The notes: generated by a model from the sequence alone, not told the origin. Counted from the stretch's first letter, positions 1-12,098 are shown. The stretch is 64,000 nt of DNA from Cladocopium goreaui (GCA_947184155.2 CAMXCT020000524.1:782353-846352), one strand, 5' to 3'. A program made the numbers and translations.

Positions 1-1770
1 CTGTGATGTACCCGAAGTCCATATGCACCATCGCGGTCATCAATGTCCTTGAAACCTGCTCTTTTGTGGGTTCCTCCCTGCTCTTGGTGGCCGTGCACGA
101 CTCACACCAGGGAGCCTTGGGCAGATGAGTGAGCTCATGCTGCTCCTTCTCTTGTGGGCTCACATCCTTAGGCAATGGGATGGCTTCACCGTGCCTGACC
201 AGATCATCTTGGCATTTCTTTGCCAACTCCAGAGCTGCGTCAACCTCTCCATTTGCAAGAAATCAAGTCAGCCTTTCCCAGCAGTCCTTCTTGCTTCCGG
301 TTTTGGCGCAGGCTGCACTGCATCACGGGGCCTTTCCGATCCCAGGTCCTCTTCCTGTATTATAAATCTTCTTTCTTGGCTGGCTTTCCCACCAGTGCTA
401 TGACTGCCTGCTCCGTCATCGGTACCAGGTGCAACATCGTAAGGATCTGCGTCGGGCCCTCCAGCAATGGTATTGGGGCCTTCGGTTCCACCATGGATCC
501 TTCTGCAGCGTACTGTGCTGCACACTCAATGATTTTCCAGACTTCCTCATCTTGTCTCCATCCTGGATTGAGATATTGTCCCTTGTCCTGGTCAGACACC
601 AAGATCATTGTCGTACGGTAAGGGTAGTCTGAGATCCCAAACCGTTTGCGACCACCGACATGTCTGTCCGTTTCCGACCTGTAAGTGGGAACTCCATTTA
701 CATAGAACCACGTATCCTCCATGATCTTGTTGGCCTTTGGTACCAAGCAGATTTCTCGCACATACTGCTGGTTCACCCTTCGGATCTCGACGTGTACCAC
801 GAGGCTGTTTCCAGAGTAGTGGACTGGAATGATGTATCCATCCTTGTCATGCCTCAGTTGCAGCTGTCCTGAGCTGCTTCTTCCTGGCGTCCAGCCATTC
901 TTGAAGAACTTGCCTGCAGAAATCAGTGGTTGTCTGACTGATTCCGAAACCGTGGCCATCTGCCGTACTCTGGGCTTTTCACCTGTTGTTGCCTCAAAGA
1001 CAGACAAGTTCGACCTTTCTCTGCGAAGTCCCTCGCAGTTGATTTCCTTGGGCGTCTCTGAGTATCGGCGTATTGCCCATCACTTCTCCCTTTTATTGAA
1101 AAACCATTGGAAGCACAGTCATGTCGCTTCCCGAGTCCAAAATGGCCTCGACTGTTCGGGGCTCATGGTAAACTGCCCGAACCTGGAAATTCATAGGGTT
1201 CTCACTGCCTTCAACAGATGAATCATCGGGTTCGTTGTGCTTGTGGTGCAAGCTAACGCTTCTGGCTGTAGTGAAACTAGTCATGGTCCTCGTGGTCGTC
1301 GGATCACATGACTCAAGGTCAGGACTGTAGGTCCAATCGTCCTGATCATCGTCCTTGTCCATTCTGGTATGTGGACCTCACATCGTAGCGTTCGGACGTA
1401 GCTGTCACAGAACGTGGTATCCTGAGATTCTTCTTCGCTGAGGTTGTATATGACACAACAGCTTTCTGGATCAACCAAATCAATTCCCCTCACTTGTGAA
1501 GCTGAGGGTCCTGCTGTGGTCGTGGTGACACTTGTACCAGCCACCGATGCCGTGGAGCTTGCTGGTGCTTTCACCTGTCGGACTCCCTTCGCTTCATCCT
1601 GTTGCTTCTTCCAACATTCCGATTGGCGATGTCCTGCCTTTCCACAGTAGAAGCAACCATCCTTAGGTTGTTTTCCTTTTCCTTTTGACTTGGACTGGTT
1701 GTCTTGGTCCAGTTTTCCTTTCCCTTCTGACTTACCTTTTCCTTTTCCTTTTTCGCCTCCTGAAGCATGC
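1..1770 (-). pseudogene. Copia-type gag-pol fragment (zinc knuckle, protease, start of integrase), broken
   Basis: The minus strand reads, in order, a Lys/Gly-rich stretch, a CCHC zinc knuckle (CFYCGKAGHRQSEC, about 1615-1660), an aspartic protease active site (ILDSGSDMTVLP, about 1100-1140), a long linker (1007 down to 360) and the start of an integrase: an H/C-C zinc site with PWCESC (about 70-110) followed by HMDFGY, whose Asp fits the first catalytic residue. This is the domain order of Ty1/copia elements. The rest of integrase, RT and RNase H would lie beyond position 1. The coding frame is broken: a frameshift near 1350, an in-frame TAA just after the protease motif (about 1090), and a second frameshift near 1010. 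It abuts the LINE-like fragment around 1770-1800, so one element probably interrupted or replaced part of the other. The family assignment is confident; the exact ends are not. Confidence 0.8.
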
Positions 1771-1789
1771 CTAGTTCAAGGTGTCGAGG

Positions 1790-4070
1790 CGCTGTCGCAA
1801 TCCATGCATCTTGGCGCTCGGCACATTCCGTAAGGAGCAAATCAGGTGAGGTGCTGCTGCCAGCTTCAAGATCAGCAAGGCAGGGAGTCTATTGCGATTC
1901 CAAGTGAACCAGTTTTCCCCCTGGCAGGTGCGCTTTCCGACTTTTGAATTTCGGCAAAGATCGACGCAATGTGGTCCATAGCCGCTTAACTTGGTTGGGG
2001 CCCAGAAAGTCAGCACCTTCACGAAGAAGACCATCAAAAAAGGCTCGGTCATCAGCATGGAGTGCCTGCGCAACTACCTCGCCAAGAGCTCGGAATTCAT
2101 GATGTAAGCAGGGAACCAGTTGATCTTGCCGGCGTCCAAAGTGGCGCGATGTGCCTCTCCATACTTCCACGCAGAGAAAAACTGCCCAAGAGCAGCTCTG
2201 CACTGGAGGCGAGTTGCTTCAGCCAGTTGTTTTCGACATTGTCGTTTCTTCTGTACTAAGGCCCAGTTTGATGGGGAAATGATCTTCTTGACCGGTTGTG
2301 CTCCTCTTCGGACTTGATGATGTCGAAGAGCATGTTCCACAGCTCGTTGAAGCTCTGCAGCATGAGAGTGCGGATCTTGTCCCAGGTCAACTAAGGGCTG
2401 AAGGCTCGCTTGAATTTTGCTAAAATCGAGGTTGCAGAAATCAAGCTGACGTGCCTGGCGGCGGCCTAAATGAGCATGTCCAGTGCCTTCGAAGCTCCAT
2501 TCAGCAAAAGTAGCTGAGTGATCTGTGGTGATGATGGCTGCACCAAAGTCATCCATAACCCAGGAATCACAATGAAGCATTGTCCATGATCGAGGCAGGC
2601 CGATGAAATCAATACGTCGCTTGCTGCCGCTCGTGTGGGCCCACGTCTCGCTCCATGGTGTAGATCTTCAAAGGTTTCTGGAAGAAAAACGCTGCATTTG
2701 TGCACGAACTCAACGACTGGTTCAGAGCGGCTTTCATGTCGGCCTGCTTGATGTCCTCCTATGTGATCATCAATGTCGTGGCCAACCGTTGTATTGGCAT
2801 CAAGCGCCAGAACGAATGGCCATTCTTGCAGGTAGAGAGGGATCTGGTCCCAGAGATTGCGCCACCACTGTATGACTTCATGTTCATTGTGACCAAAGTG
2901 CGGCGCGTGCCCAACGACATAGACAAAGCGCAAGAAGGGTGCTGCAACTTGAAGAACTAGCACCCGTGGCTCACTCCAGAGAAGGGAGATATGTTGGTCA
3001 CGAAAGTACAGTGCTTGCTTTCCACTTCTTCATGCTGGATGTGGCCGTACGGGATGGTCTTGGAGAAGCCAGCCATGACGCCAAAATGTCCAGCTTCAGT
3101 AGCTGCACTCTTGTACAAGATGTAGTTCAGGCTGTAAGCAATCGACGGATCCGTGTCTCTTGGAAACCGAAAACATGGAATCCATCTGTGTGCAGCTGTT
3201 GAAGCAGAGCCGCTTGACGTGCTGGTCCCACAATCCCAGCGCCGGTTTCAAGTCCAGCTTTGGTACTCTTCAAGGACAGCACATTACATGACAGTAGCTT
3301 CAAGCAGAGTTGGCTAACCTCTGTAGCATAGCCAGGCTCTCGAGCAACTTCAGGTTGCACAAGAAGATCTTGACGGGGTTTGCTGTTGGGAAGGGGAAGC
3401 ACAAGATGGTGCTCCTTCCAGTAAGGGGCAAAGTCCTTGTTGAAAAGCGCCCAAAACCAGGCCACGTTGGTAGCAAAGCCAGGCCTGGTTACATCACTAA
3501 TCCAGGCATCCAGAGAGTGAAGTGCCTGTCCGCTTGCTGCTCTGCGCGCAAGTACATCAACTAGCTCATTGCCAGGATCTCCTGCATTGCATGTCCTCGG
3601 ATGTGCCAATCAAAGATGTGGATGCCAAGTCTCTGCTCATTCAAGATCTGCATGTTGCGTAGCGTTCTGCCAAGATGTTGATGAGATCGACATTGCCAGT
3701 CGCCAGAGGCTTGATGACCCACTGTTTGAGAGTCAAAGCAATGGTGCACAAGTGGCATGTCATATTGGTGGGCTCCAAACATCTTCAAGACGTCGTGCGT
3801 GAGTTTGGCAGCTAGGGTGGCACTTGCTACTTCCGCTTGATAGGATCCTGCGCGGGAAGGGAGTGAGGTGCTAAGCGCTCCCGCAAAGTACCAACACTCC
3901 TGGCTTCTGATGAACGCAGCCACCGCAGCACCACAAGAACTAGAGCTGCTGACATAGGAACCATCATAGTACAGCCAAAGTTCAGTCCCTCCAATTTCAG
4001 GAGTCCACCAGTAGTCAAGCCAGGGTGATGATGGACAGGTCAAACTGTGGTAGTAGAAAATGTCCATCAA
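1790..4070 (-). pseudogene. LINE-like element fragment: RNase H followed by AP-type endonuclease, frameshifted
   Basis: Read on minus from 4070, the first domain is an RNase H: YYDGSY, then QAEVASATLAA, then HCFDSQ, then GDPGNELVDVLA, giving all four acidic positions. It is joined by one continuous frame (3609-3127) to an endonuclease/exonuclease/phosphatase domain: LLSCNVLS and FGFQETR, then VGHAPH, ALDANTTV and TTDHSA in shifted frames down to about 2520. The last part (2500-1790) is the helical region that usually precedes the RT of a LINE; no RT is left. The frame breaks at about 3590, where ATGCA is duplicated, in the endonuclease (about 3125 and 2960-2500), and at a TAG near 1890. It is a dead copy. 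RNase H lying before the endonuclease is unusual for LINEs, where RNase H normally follows RT. Confidence 0.75.
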
Positions 4071-4337
4071 AAATCTCGAAAGTCGCGGATCGCTTCCTTA
4101 AAGGAGATGTGCTGTCCATCTTCAAGATCTTGTCGTCTCTCATCATGTTGAGGGAAACTATTGTTGACATAGTTGGCCTCATTATGTAGTACAGTCAGCG
4201 TCAATGAAAGTCCATGACGTGTGAGAAGACGATCGAGCATGCCAATTTCATGCCCACAGGCTGATTTTAAAGATCTATACAAAAAGAATTCTCCTTAGGC
4301 AACTCCATACGCGCGAAACATTTGAGTACAGAAATGG

Positions 4338-4412
4338 AAGAGATTGGTGAAGAGGTTGGTGAAGAGATTGGTGAAGAGGTTGGTGAAGAGATTGGTGAAG
4401 GAGATTGGTAAA
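4338..4412. repeat. 12-bp tandem repeat (attggtgaagag / gttggtgaagag)
   Basis: Six or so copies of a 12-mer alternate attggtgaagag with gttggtgaagag, so the higher-order unit is 24 bp. It lies just outside the LINE fragment. The ORFs through it only reflect the repeat and are not taken as genes. Confidence 0.85.
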
Positions 4413-5175
4413 GTGCATGGCAAGCGTAAAGCGTAGAATATGAAAAGAATGCTGACTTCCCCAATCACCATGGTCAAGCTGTTTTGAAGTCAACTTTTCT
4501 TCATACCATTTCTTTAATTCGCAGGTATTCGAAAACTCTGAGAAAGGCTGCGATTTGCTGGGCGCTGGGAGTCCACCATAGTTCACCCATCATGGATTGA
4601 GGACTTCACATGTCACGTACCAACTGACTTCACAAACACGGGACATGGTCAGGCTATATACGTCTGGCTCTGCGAAAACATGGGATGAGGATCGGGTCAT
4701 ACTCTTCTCTTCTGTTCCTCAACACATGGCCAATATGCCAGATACCCTGCAAAAACAAACAAACTTAGCTGGTTAGTGTTTGATGCAGGATAATCCCATT
4801 GATGCTAAAAGACTAAAGGATTAGTTTCTACCCATCCACTTGATTGACCGCTATCACGGGATCCCACACCGATGGATCAACCAATTGCATCATCGCATGT
4901 TTGCTGCTTCTATGTTGCCTGTCGTATGCTTACCTTACTGTATCCTGGTTAAAGTGTTACAAAAAGGTTTGAAAGCATGGATGTTTTCATAATATGCAGT
5001 TGGATTATTCGAATACCTTTGTTGATGGTATGCATATGTATAATAATTGCATAATTATGTGCATATATATAGTATACCTTGACAATTTATCTTTTTCCCC
5101 ATGCTCAAACCCCACAAAGTCACAAACTACAGTAATCAGAACAGTTAGCCTCAAAAAAAAACAACCTTAACTTAC

Positions 5176-5245
5176 CAATATCCAATTCGCCCGCCTGGCT
5201 GCTGGCTTTCACCGCCGCCTCTGTCCGATGTTTCTCGGCTTCGTC
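5176..5245 (-). CDS. Candidate internal exon (70 nt), charged helical peptide
   Basis: On minus, an acceptor-like CTCCAG is followed by an open frame coding for DEAEKHRTEAAVKASSQAGE and LDI, ending exactly at a consensus donor GTAAGT (5175-5170). Its GC content is far above that of the flanks. The peptide is rich in Glu, Lys and Ala and would form a helix. No family is recognised. It may belong to the same minus-strand gene as the islands at 7229, 8774 and 9963. Exon phases cannot be joined without the missing exons. Confidence 0.4.
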
Positions 5246-7228
5246 CTGGAGTTCAAGTGGTTGAAGAGTGATACATCGGTAATCCCCATGATAGAAAGTG
5301 GAAACAAATATGGAAAACATATATTTAACATGAATTTAACATAAAATAATCAACATACTTTTGGAGAACATATATTTGACATAAAATCATCAATGAGGAG
5401 GAAAGAATACATGTGTATCCCATGGTTTAATACCCATGCAAGAGGTAAATGAGAATACATGGAAAAAACTCAGGAAGTGGAAAGCTTTTGATACTGAAAT
5501 GATGCCGACCCCCCAATATTATACACTCCCATAATCGCACATAATATAGTTTAATGGTATATTTTTATGTCTGTGCGTGTGTGCAGAGGCAAATGTTTAC
5601 GTGCTTACTATACGTACTTTAGACAAACATAGACAAACTTAAGTGTCTATACATATGCATATATAATAATGTGCATATAATGCGTATAATATAGATATAT
5701 ATATATATATAGAGAGAGAGAAAGAGCAACCTCAATTTCATGTAAGGTTTGAATGTAATCAAAGTTCAAGTCTCAGAGACACTCCAAAAAATTATTCTCT
5801 TTGAGCCTTCTCAATTTCTGTCGAACTGCGCGTATTTGGTCAAATTTGGTGGATTTGGGGAGATTCACGCTGCACTAGGCTGCATTTACCAAACTTGAGT
5901 CTCTGTCCTCAAGAATTCCTGTGGGATGCATGGTTTGGGCATCATGAACTTGTTTAAACGAGATTCTGTCCAACGTGTTAATGTATGTTAATGTTGGGAA
6001 GCATATTAAACTGAGGTCAAAAGGGAACCTTCGCTCCCATCTGACTCATCTTCAACAACTTCCCAGAGACGTCACAAGCAACATTTCATTGAAACAGGCA
6101 AAGGTGCAATGCATCTGTTTACCCATGGCCCGTAATTGTTTAAAGCTTGAAACATAAGTCCCACTCGTGTATCCAGCCCAATGTTTCTGGCTCATTTTTT
6201 CTGTTCCCCGATTGTACTTCACTAACTTCAGCGACATCAACGTCGGATCCTTCTCGACTTCGGCTTCCTTCTTCTTGACCTACGGATCACCGATGACGAA
6301 ACTCGGGCAATTCGTCGCGAGATCCGACAGTCAGATGATAGGCTCACCCTTGTTGTGGGCGGAAATCAAACAGATGTTTGAAGAAGTTACGTACAATAGT
6401 TGCAAATAGTTGCAAATAGTTGGTGCAGGCTTGGTATCACTTGGTATCACTTGGTGCAGGCTTGCCTTAAGCACCTCGCCCCATTTGAGGCCGATCCAGG
6501 TCCCGCACCCCTCGACACATGCCCCACAAAGTCAATCATTTTCAGCTGGATCATCCAGCCAAGTATCAATGTAATGCACTATAGACTATATATATATATT
6601 AAATGTGTATATTATATATATATATTTATTTATTTATATATTATATGTATAATTATGTAATATGATGTATACACACTATATAATCCACCATTCATGGCCT
6701 TTTTGACGGGTTTCTGTTGGGTTCTAACTACAATGACCTGGATTTATGGCGCATATATCTACAGTATTTTGCAGTTTCATCTGTCTATAGACCAAAATGT
6801 AAGTGCGGAGGCCACACCGTGTAGAAATCTTGGCCAAGCTGAAATGGGTCCTTTGAAGTATTTCCCACTACTACCCATCATTTATGGTGACGTTTTGGTG
6901 ACGTGGTCAAAAAAGATTAAGAGATCTATGGATGTTTAATGATGTTTACTTGTGGAGATTTGTCAAACCTGCAAGTCAGCACAAGAAGAATCTTAGCAGT
7001 TGCAGAATGGAAAAAAGATTTGTCAAACCCTGGTACCCTGGTTTTGAGATCAAAATAGTTGGTGTATTATTTGTCAATAGTCAATAGGTCTCGCATCCAC
7101 AAGCAACTCAAACTGGAATAGCACAAAACTGAGTGACCATAATTGTTGTTGCAGACAACTAAAATAAATGAGATTAAATTCGTATGTCTGGAAAGTGGGG
7201 TATACCCCCAAAACTTGATGGTGGCCAC

Positions 7229-7266
7229 GCCTCAGCTTTCAGCGTGCGACGCTTTTCCATCCACTC
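7229..7266 (-). CDS. Candidate micro-exon (38 nt)
   Basis: On minus, AG precedes an open frame coding for EWMEKRRTLKAEA, and a GT follows (GTGGCC). The island is GC-rich within AT-rich DNA. The peptide is charged and helical like the other islands on this strand. Support comes only from composition, frame and the AG/GT borders. Confidence 0.3.
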
Positions 7267-8773
7267 CTCACATGCCCGGGAAGATGTGGGGCGCTATGGA
7301 GTCTCTGACATCAAGAAACTACTAAAAGCTACACAGGGTGATACTCCCCAGTTAATAGATTTAATCTCTACAAACCCTCATAAAATTGGGAGTTACCAAC
7401 CTAACAGAGCTAACGAACTGGGGCGCGTCAACCCACGTCAACCTGGGCTTTCAATGGGTCCCACACGTTAGTCTATTGTTGGGACTGCAGAATAAAACAT
7501 GATTGGGATCCCTCCAACATGAATATACTAGGTGTAATTGCCTGAAATCCATTCACCCAGAACTCAAGGAACGCGAGGATCAACATATTATATATCAAGG
7601 TGAGGATGTTATATCCAAATATGCTATATGACCCACATATACCCAATGCCGTAAACCTCCTATGCCATGGACTTGTTAGTGTGGTAAATCCTGGGTTGCA
7701 AGAATCATCCCCCGTGGGTTTCTTGTTGGGTTTACCTCATTACAAGCCACTGCCGTATGACCACCCAGCAAGGACATGTGTTAACCCCGCGGCCTCCAGA
7801 GCCACACGCGCGGCACGCGAGAAATCTTCCAATTCCTCTCCTTGGGGGGTGAACAACTTATGTGAGGTTAACTATATGTACAATTATGTTTATAGTACCA
7901 TATGGTACCATATAAGTACCATTATGTGAACTAAGTTGGTTATAATGTTTATAGTGAGGTCAACTATCAACTTATGTATTTATAAAATACTTGGATGGGA
8001 CATGGGACTATAAACCACCTCATAACCAGGGGGTTGACCACCTTGAAACAGCTTCATATGGTGATGTCAAGTCACAAAATAATCAGATTCTTGGCGTCCC
8101 ACCTGTTACTTAGATAAGAAATGGAATTACAAATATAGCCTCTTAAGTAATGATCCACAGTTTGCGATGAAATCTCGACTGTCCCCAGTTTGTCCATGTT
8201 TTGGTCAATCATCGAACTAATTGTTAGGCCATTTTCCATGTTCCATGGGCTCCCATCTGCCCGAATCGTGACATTTGCCTATCTTGGGATAGCCCAATGG
8301 TGATCACCAGTTTAATGTATATATATATATCATAATATATTTATGGCAAACGATTGAGCAGTACTAAAATCATCATCCAGTTGGTTTTCCTAGAATTGTT
8401 GGTTACATCCAAAAAAAAATCCGCATTTTTTTGCTGAAAAATATGTTTGTGCAAGGTTATATCTCCCTGTTATTCCACCATTGAACTTGGTTAAACCTCC
8501 ATTTTTCGAGTCATCCCTTGTGATTCCCATGATTCCAGCGTTTGTTGAAGTTAAACCATTCAAACCTTTGAACAAGAAGAGATAAAGTATGATAAAGTAT
8601 GATAAAGTTGTATATAAGTTGTACTGCATATAAGTTATAGTCATTACTCCATTATACAGTATTATACATCATATTTTGTCATACCTTCTGGTAAAGATAC
8701 AAAAAAACTATGGGAAATTCACCATGTTATAGCTGGGTAAATCAACTATAAATGGTCATGTTCAATAGCAAAC

Positions 8774-8819
8774 TGGGCGCCGTGCCCAGCTGAATGTCCT
8801 CCATTCGCTCCACCAGGTC
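8774..8819 (-). CDS. Candidate short exon (about 46 nt)
   Basis: On minus, the acceptor-like TTTCGCAG is followed by a frame coding for DLVERMEDIQLGTAP. The 3' border has no GT directly; a GC-type donor inside, or a non-canonical dinoflagellate donor, is possible. The peptide again looks helical and charged. Confidence 0.3.
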
Positions 8820-9235
8820 CTGCGAAATTCTTATGGTGAAAAAACGTCAGGGTGGAAGAAATGGCACCATTTAAAGAAATGATTTTGTTGGCTGATGTTA
8901 AGCCAATTTTATCTGGTTTTAACCTGATCTACTGTAACTTAATTTTAAACTGATTTAAACTGATTTTGAATGAACTTACCCTGATTTGCAGTAATCATGA
9001 AAGATCCTGATTCAAGCACCAAAATTTGGGATGCGACCCTACAGTATATGTTTTAGCCATCAAACAAGCGCGCAAGCCCGTAATAAGCCCACTTCTCATC
9101 AGCTTGGATGCAGGTGGTGTAGTCTCACTAGAGTTGTTACACATAGATATCCAGAGAATGTGGATCATATCAGCAGGTATACGTCATTGTTTATACAGGG
9201 AAACCATCAACACGTATCTGTATGTATATATATAA

Positions 9236-9450
9236 ATGTATGGATGGATGGATGGATGGATGGATGTATGGATGTATGTATGTCTGTATGTCTGTCTGTA
9301 TGTATGTATGTATGTATGTCTGTATGTCTGTATGTCTGTGTGTCTGTGTGTCTGTGTGTGTATGTATATATATATGTATATGTATATGTATATGATAATA
9401 TGTATATGAGAATATGTATATGTCTATGATAATATGTATTTATTCATTTA
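9236..9450. repeat. Tetranucleotide microsatellite (ATGG, ATGT, CTGT units)
   Basis: A run of ATGG units passes into ATGT and CTGT/GTGT units and then into TATA-type hexamers. The tract is a compound microsatellite. The Met/Asp/Gly and Cys/Val/Tyr rich ORFs that cross it are repeat translations and are not called as genes. Confidence 0.95.
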
Positions 9451-9962
9451 TTTATATATGTAACGTATACCAAAAGCATTGGCTGTCTCAATCAGCAAAC
9501 ATCCTGTGCAAGGTATGCCTGAAAATTCTCGTTTCAAGCTGTCGCTCCTGCGTTGATGTTTTGGGACTTGGCATGAAACAGAGAAGTTCAGCAGCCAAAT
9601 AGTGCGCTGAGTTATTGCTCATCAAAAAGAAAATCTCCCAGAAAATGAACTGGTATAATGTGGGCCTTCTATGCCGCACCCACCAACAATTTCTTGGGTT
9701 TGTCTAAAAATAAGGTAACCCATTCCATCCAGGGGTTGAAAGTTGAAAACATCATCTTCCTATTAGCAACAAAAATAACATGGTAACATGGCCATATATT
9801 GAGTGTAAATTCACTATTTTAACCAAGTCCACATCATGTGGTTGGTGAGTAAACATCATATCCCATTCAATGGTTCTATTTCAATAATCAGGATTTCCCA
9901 GTTGTTTGACTATGATATCCCTGTTTTGCTCGTGAAATCCCCGATTAAAACACCTCACCCAC

Positions 9963-10005
9963 CCTCCACCTGCGTCACGTGCGGCCGGGCTTCCTCCACC
10001 AGCTC
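9963..10005 (-). CDS. Candidate short exon (43 nt)
   Basis: On minus, GGGGCCAG borders an open frame coding for ELVEEARPHVTQVE, followed by GTGGGTGAGG, a good donor. GC content rises sharply over these 43 bases. It fits the same minus-strand, intron-rich gene as the other islands between 5 and 10 kb. No protein family can be named. Confidence 0.35.
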
Positions 10006-10847
10006 CTGGCCCCAAAATCTTGGGCAGAAAATGTATGGGGCTTGTGCGGCTGTGCCAATCCGAGATATTTTGGTCGTTTGCTGATAAACATCATTAAACA
10101 TCCATATCAGGCCATATGTCCATACGATGCAACATCTCGCGACGCGATCTTCACTGGAGGTCATTTCAATATATTTCAATCATGTCATCTGACAACCTGT
10201 CAGGATATGTCAGGATCGTCTCCAGTAACTTTCGACCATCCCAATCTTGCGAACAGGTCAGGGAAAAAATTGAAGAACATAACTTGTCAAGAAAAATGAA
10301 AAACAATGTTCAACACCTTCACAAGGGACATTTCAGTACCTTTACGGAATCAGATGTTGGGATAAAAACAAATTTGAGTAAACCTTGGTTCAATCACCCA
10401 AAAAAGAATCGCCCAAAGGCCCAAAGGTGCAAAGTAAACATGTTGATCGAAATATGGTCTACTGTAGTGCGGAATCCAACATGCAATCCGAACCTGAGGG
10501 TTGTCAATCCATCTAACTTCCTATTACTTGTGGTAAAGTCCACTCTTCAGTGTTGTTTCTCACATCAGCCATCCACCATGCGCCAAGTCATACCCACTAT
10601 GCATTGGTTGCCTCACCATGTGAAAATCCCAGTTTATCCAGGTCAAATCTCAAGAATTCTGTTTGGGCTGAGCTATTGTCATGATACGTTTATTGGTTTC
10701 TTCAATGTCTCCATGTTTGCATGTTGGCCAAAGCCCACTGAAACTCCAATGGTATGGACATTTGGCTAGTGACGGCCAGTGATAGGGATCCCATCACGGG
10801 AGAAGTGCGCCTCACCGTATGATTGGCCATCAGCTTCAGTGGCAGCC

Positions 10848-10902
10848 ATGGCACGGAGTCGGAATGGTCGTCGGCCTTTCAGGCAAGGCACAGCTGATGA
10901 CC
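10848..10902 (+). CDS. Candidate first coding exon of a plus-strand gene
   Basis: An ATG in good context (gcagccATGG) opens a frame coding for MARSRNGRRPFRQGTADD and stops at a consensus donor GTAAGT (10903-10908). Eight bases before the ATG lies CTTCAG, which could be an acceptor for spliced-leader trans-splicing, the normal way dinoflagellate mRNAs get their 5' end. The basic, Arg-rich start could be a targeting or nucleic-acid-binding segment. Possible later exons on plus are at 12842-12910 (KDLAKMKEWAQKFELYCFKA) and 13042-13134 (DYKYINDRYHKGKAAIGTFM and onward). The link between them is inferred from strand and order only. Confidence 0.35.
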
Positions 10903-11147
10903 GTAAGTCCTACATTGAGTAGGGCCACATAGGGCCACCAAGCTACACCAAAACTGGGATTTCACGATCAACACGAGGCATCAAATGTGAGGCACTGTAA
11001 ATGAACTCGGCGTTACAATCCAACTTTGCAGTGTTTCAATGTGTTTCAAGGGTTTTTGGGATCGGCAAGCAATTCTGTTGGAACATCTCCTAGACATTTC
11101 ACTGTGGGACCACGATTCACTGAGCTCATTTTTTTCTATCCGATCTT

Positions 11148-11534
11148 TTATAATAACTTTGCCGGTCGATTCTTTGCCCATGGAGCATCAGGGTGAAGCG
11201 CTTTGCGCTTTTGGTTGTGCTGGCAGCAACGAGTTTTCTGCCTGCGAGCCTTCTTTGAAGGCGGAAGGTCTTTTGCCTTCTCCAAAACCCTAGGATGTTC
11301 CCAAAATGCCTGCGCTGCCGACTCTTCGGCTTCTTTCTGGGTGCTACGCTTCCGTCCTGTGAATTCTGCTCTCACAAGGCCGCCCAGAGCTGTTTGAGAT
11401 TCGCGGCTGATTTTCAGTACTGACTGAAACCTGCCCTTATCATCGGTTGCCGTCTCGTAGGTTGCGAATGCAGGCTGGTCGGTTTTCCAATGAAGCAGCC
11501 GCCTGCAAGTTCTGTGGGCGAATGTCGGCGACAC
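11148..11534 (-). CDS. dsRNA-binding-domain-like coding block
   Basis: The 128-codon minus-strand frame contains a stretch with the double-stranded-RNA-binding-domain pattern: an aromatic segment (FATYETATDDKGRFQSVLKI), a basic turn (FTGRKRSTQKEAEESAAQAF) that matches the usual KK-x-AE-x-x-AA helix, then a basic tail (LPPSKKARRQK and more). GC content is high compared with the flanks, as for an exon. There is no clear start codon, so it is probably one exon of a spliced gene. The RS-rich block and the terminal block at 11627 lie just upstream on the same strand. A stop at 11627 separates them, so whether they form one gene is open. Confidence 0.45.
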   Translation of the reverse strand: MSPTFAHRTCRRLLHWKTDQPAFATYETATDDKGRFQSVLKISRESQTALGGLVRAEFTGRKRSTQKEAEESAAQAFWEHPRVLEKAKDLPPSKKARRQKTRCCQHNQKRKALHPDAPWAKNRPAKLL

Positions 11535-11626
11535 GTTTCTGATTTGAGATTTCGGATTTGGTATTCAGTCATTAAGTAAATATATAAATATAAATTCAGT
11601 GCTATCTCTTGAAATGCTATGTTATC

Positions 11627-11779
11627 TTATCTCTGGTTTGTGCTCAGCCGCCTCAAAAAATCTCCAGTGCCGCGCTTGAAGTCCTTCTCATAGTTTCGGA
11701 TGTCAAAGCCTGTCAAAACAGGACCACGTATTCGAACTGGTCCTGACTTCTTCGGAGCCTTACTGGAAGACCTCGGTGT
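11627..11779 (-). CDS. Candidate terminal exon
   Basis: On minus, a GC-richer frame begins near 11779 after CTTCCAG-type sequence and codes for SKAPKKSGPVRIRGPVLTG, then FDIRNYEKDFKRGTGDFLRR and a short tail ending in TAA. The AT-rich, Phe/Leu-rich sequence upstream in the same frame does not look coding, so the exon border is likely near 11770. It may be the last exon of the gene that carries the RS-rich block at 12.1-12.4 kb. No family is recognised. Confidence 0.35.
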   Translation of the reverse strand, partial: TPRSSSKAPKKSGPVRIRGPVLTGFDIRNYEKDFKRGTGDFLRRLSTNQR

Positions 11780-12098
11780 CTCGGACACCAGCAACATCCA
11801 TTTCGAAAAAGCTTGCAAAATGTGTAAACAACCTGCAAAATACACAGTACTCCACAGATAATGGCAAACGTGAAAAGAGATGAATATGTCTATGTGATGA
11901 AATGATGAGAAGAGGACAATGACAAGGCATATAGCGACGATGAAAGAGAGGTTGCAAGAAATTCCACACAGGCCAGAGATTCGTGTCCAGAAAAAAAAAA
12001 GAACAACACCCCCTGGCACATGGCTTTGAAGTTTTTCCCGGCACACCCAAGAAAAAGGGTGGTTTTGTTATCTCTACTTCTCAGACTAATCAAGCTAT

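Larger units (their letters stand above)
4590..10840. other. AT-rich intergenic or intronic DNA with isolated GC-rich islands
   Basis: There is no long ORF with coding character. The sequence is AT-rich with TA-dinucleotide runs (5690-5720, 6580-6660, 8318-8340), a small direct duplication (6399-6470) and a tetranucleotide array (9236-9450). Within it stand islands of 40-100 bp with much higher GC that keep an open frame, several ending at AG and GT splice-type signals. The best four are listed separately. Further weaker islands are at 6245-6370, 6475-6525 and 7787-7838 (the last reads EELEDFSRAARVALEAA on minus). I read the stretch as introns of one or more host genes, mainly on the minus strand. 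Confidence 0.5.

Noticed and set aside
9026..9602. Met/Asp/Gly and Cys/Val/Tyr-rich ORFs
   Set aside because: They translate the tetranucleotide microsatellite and neighbouring TA repeats.
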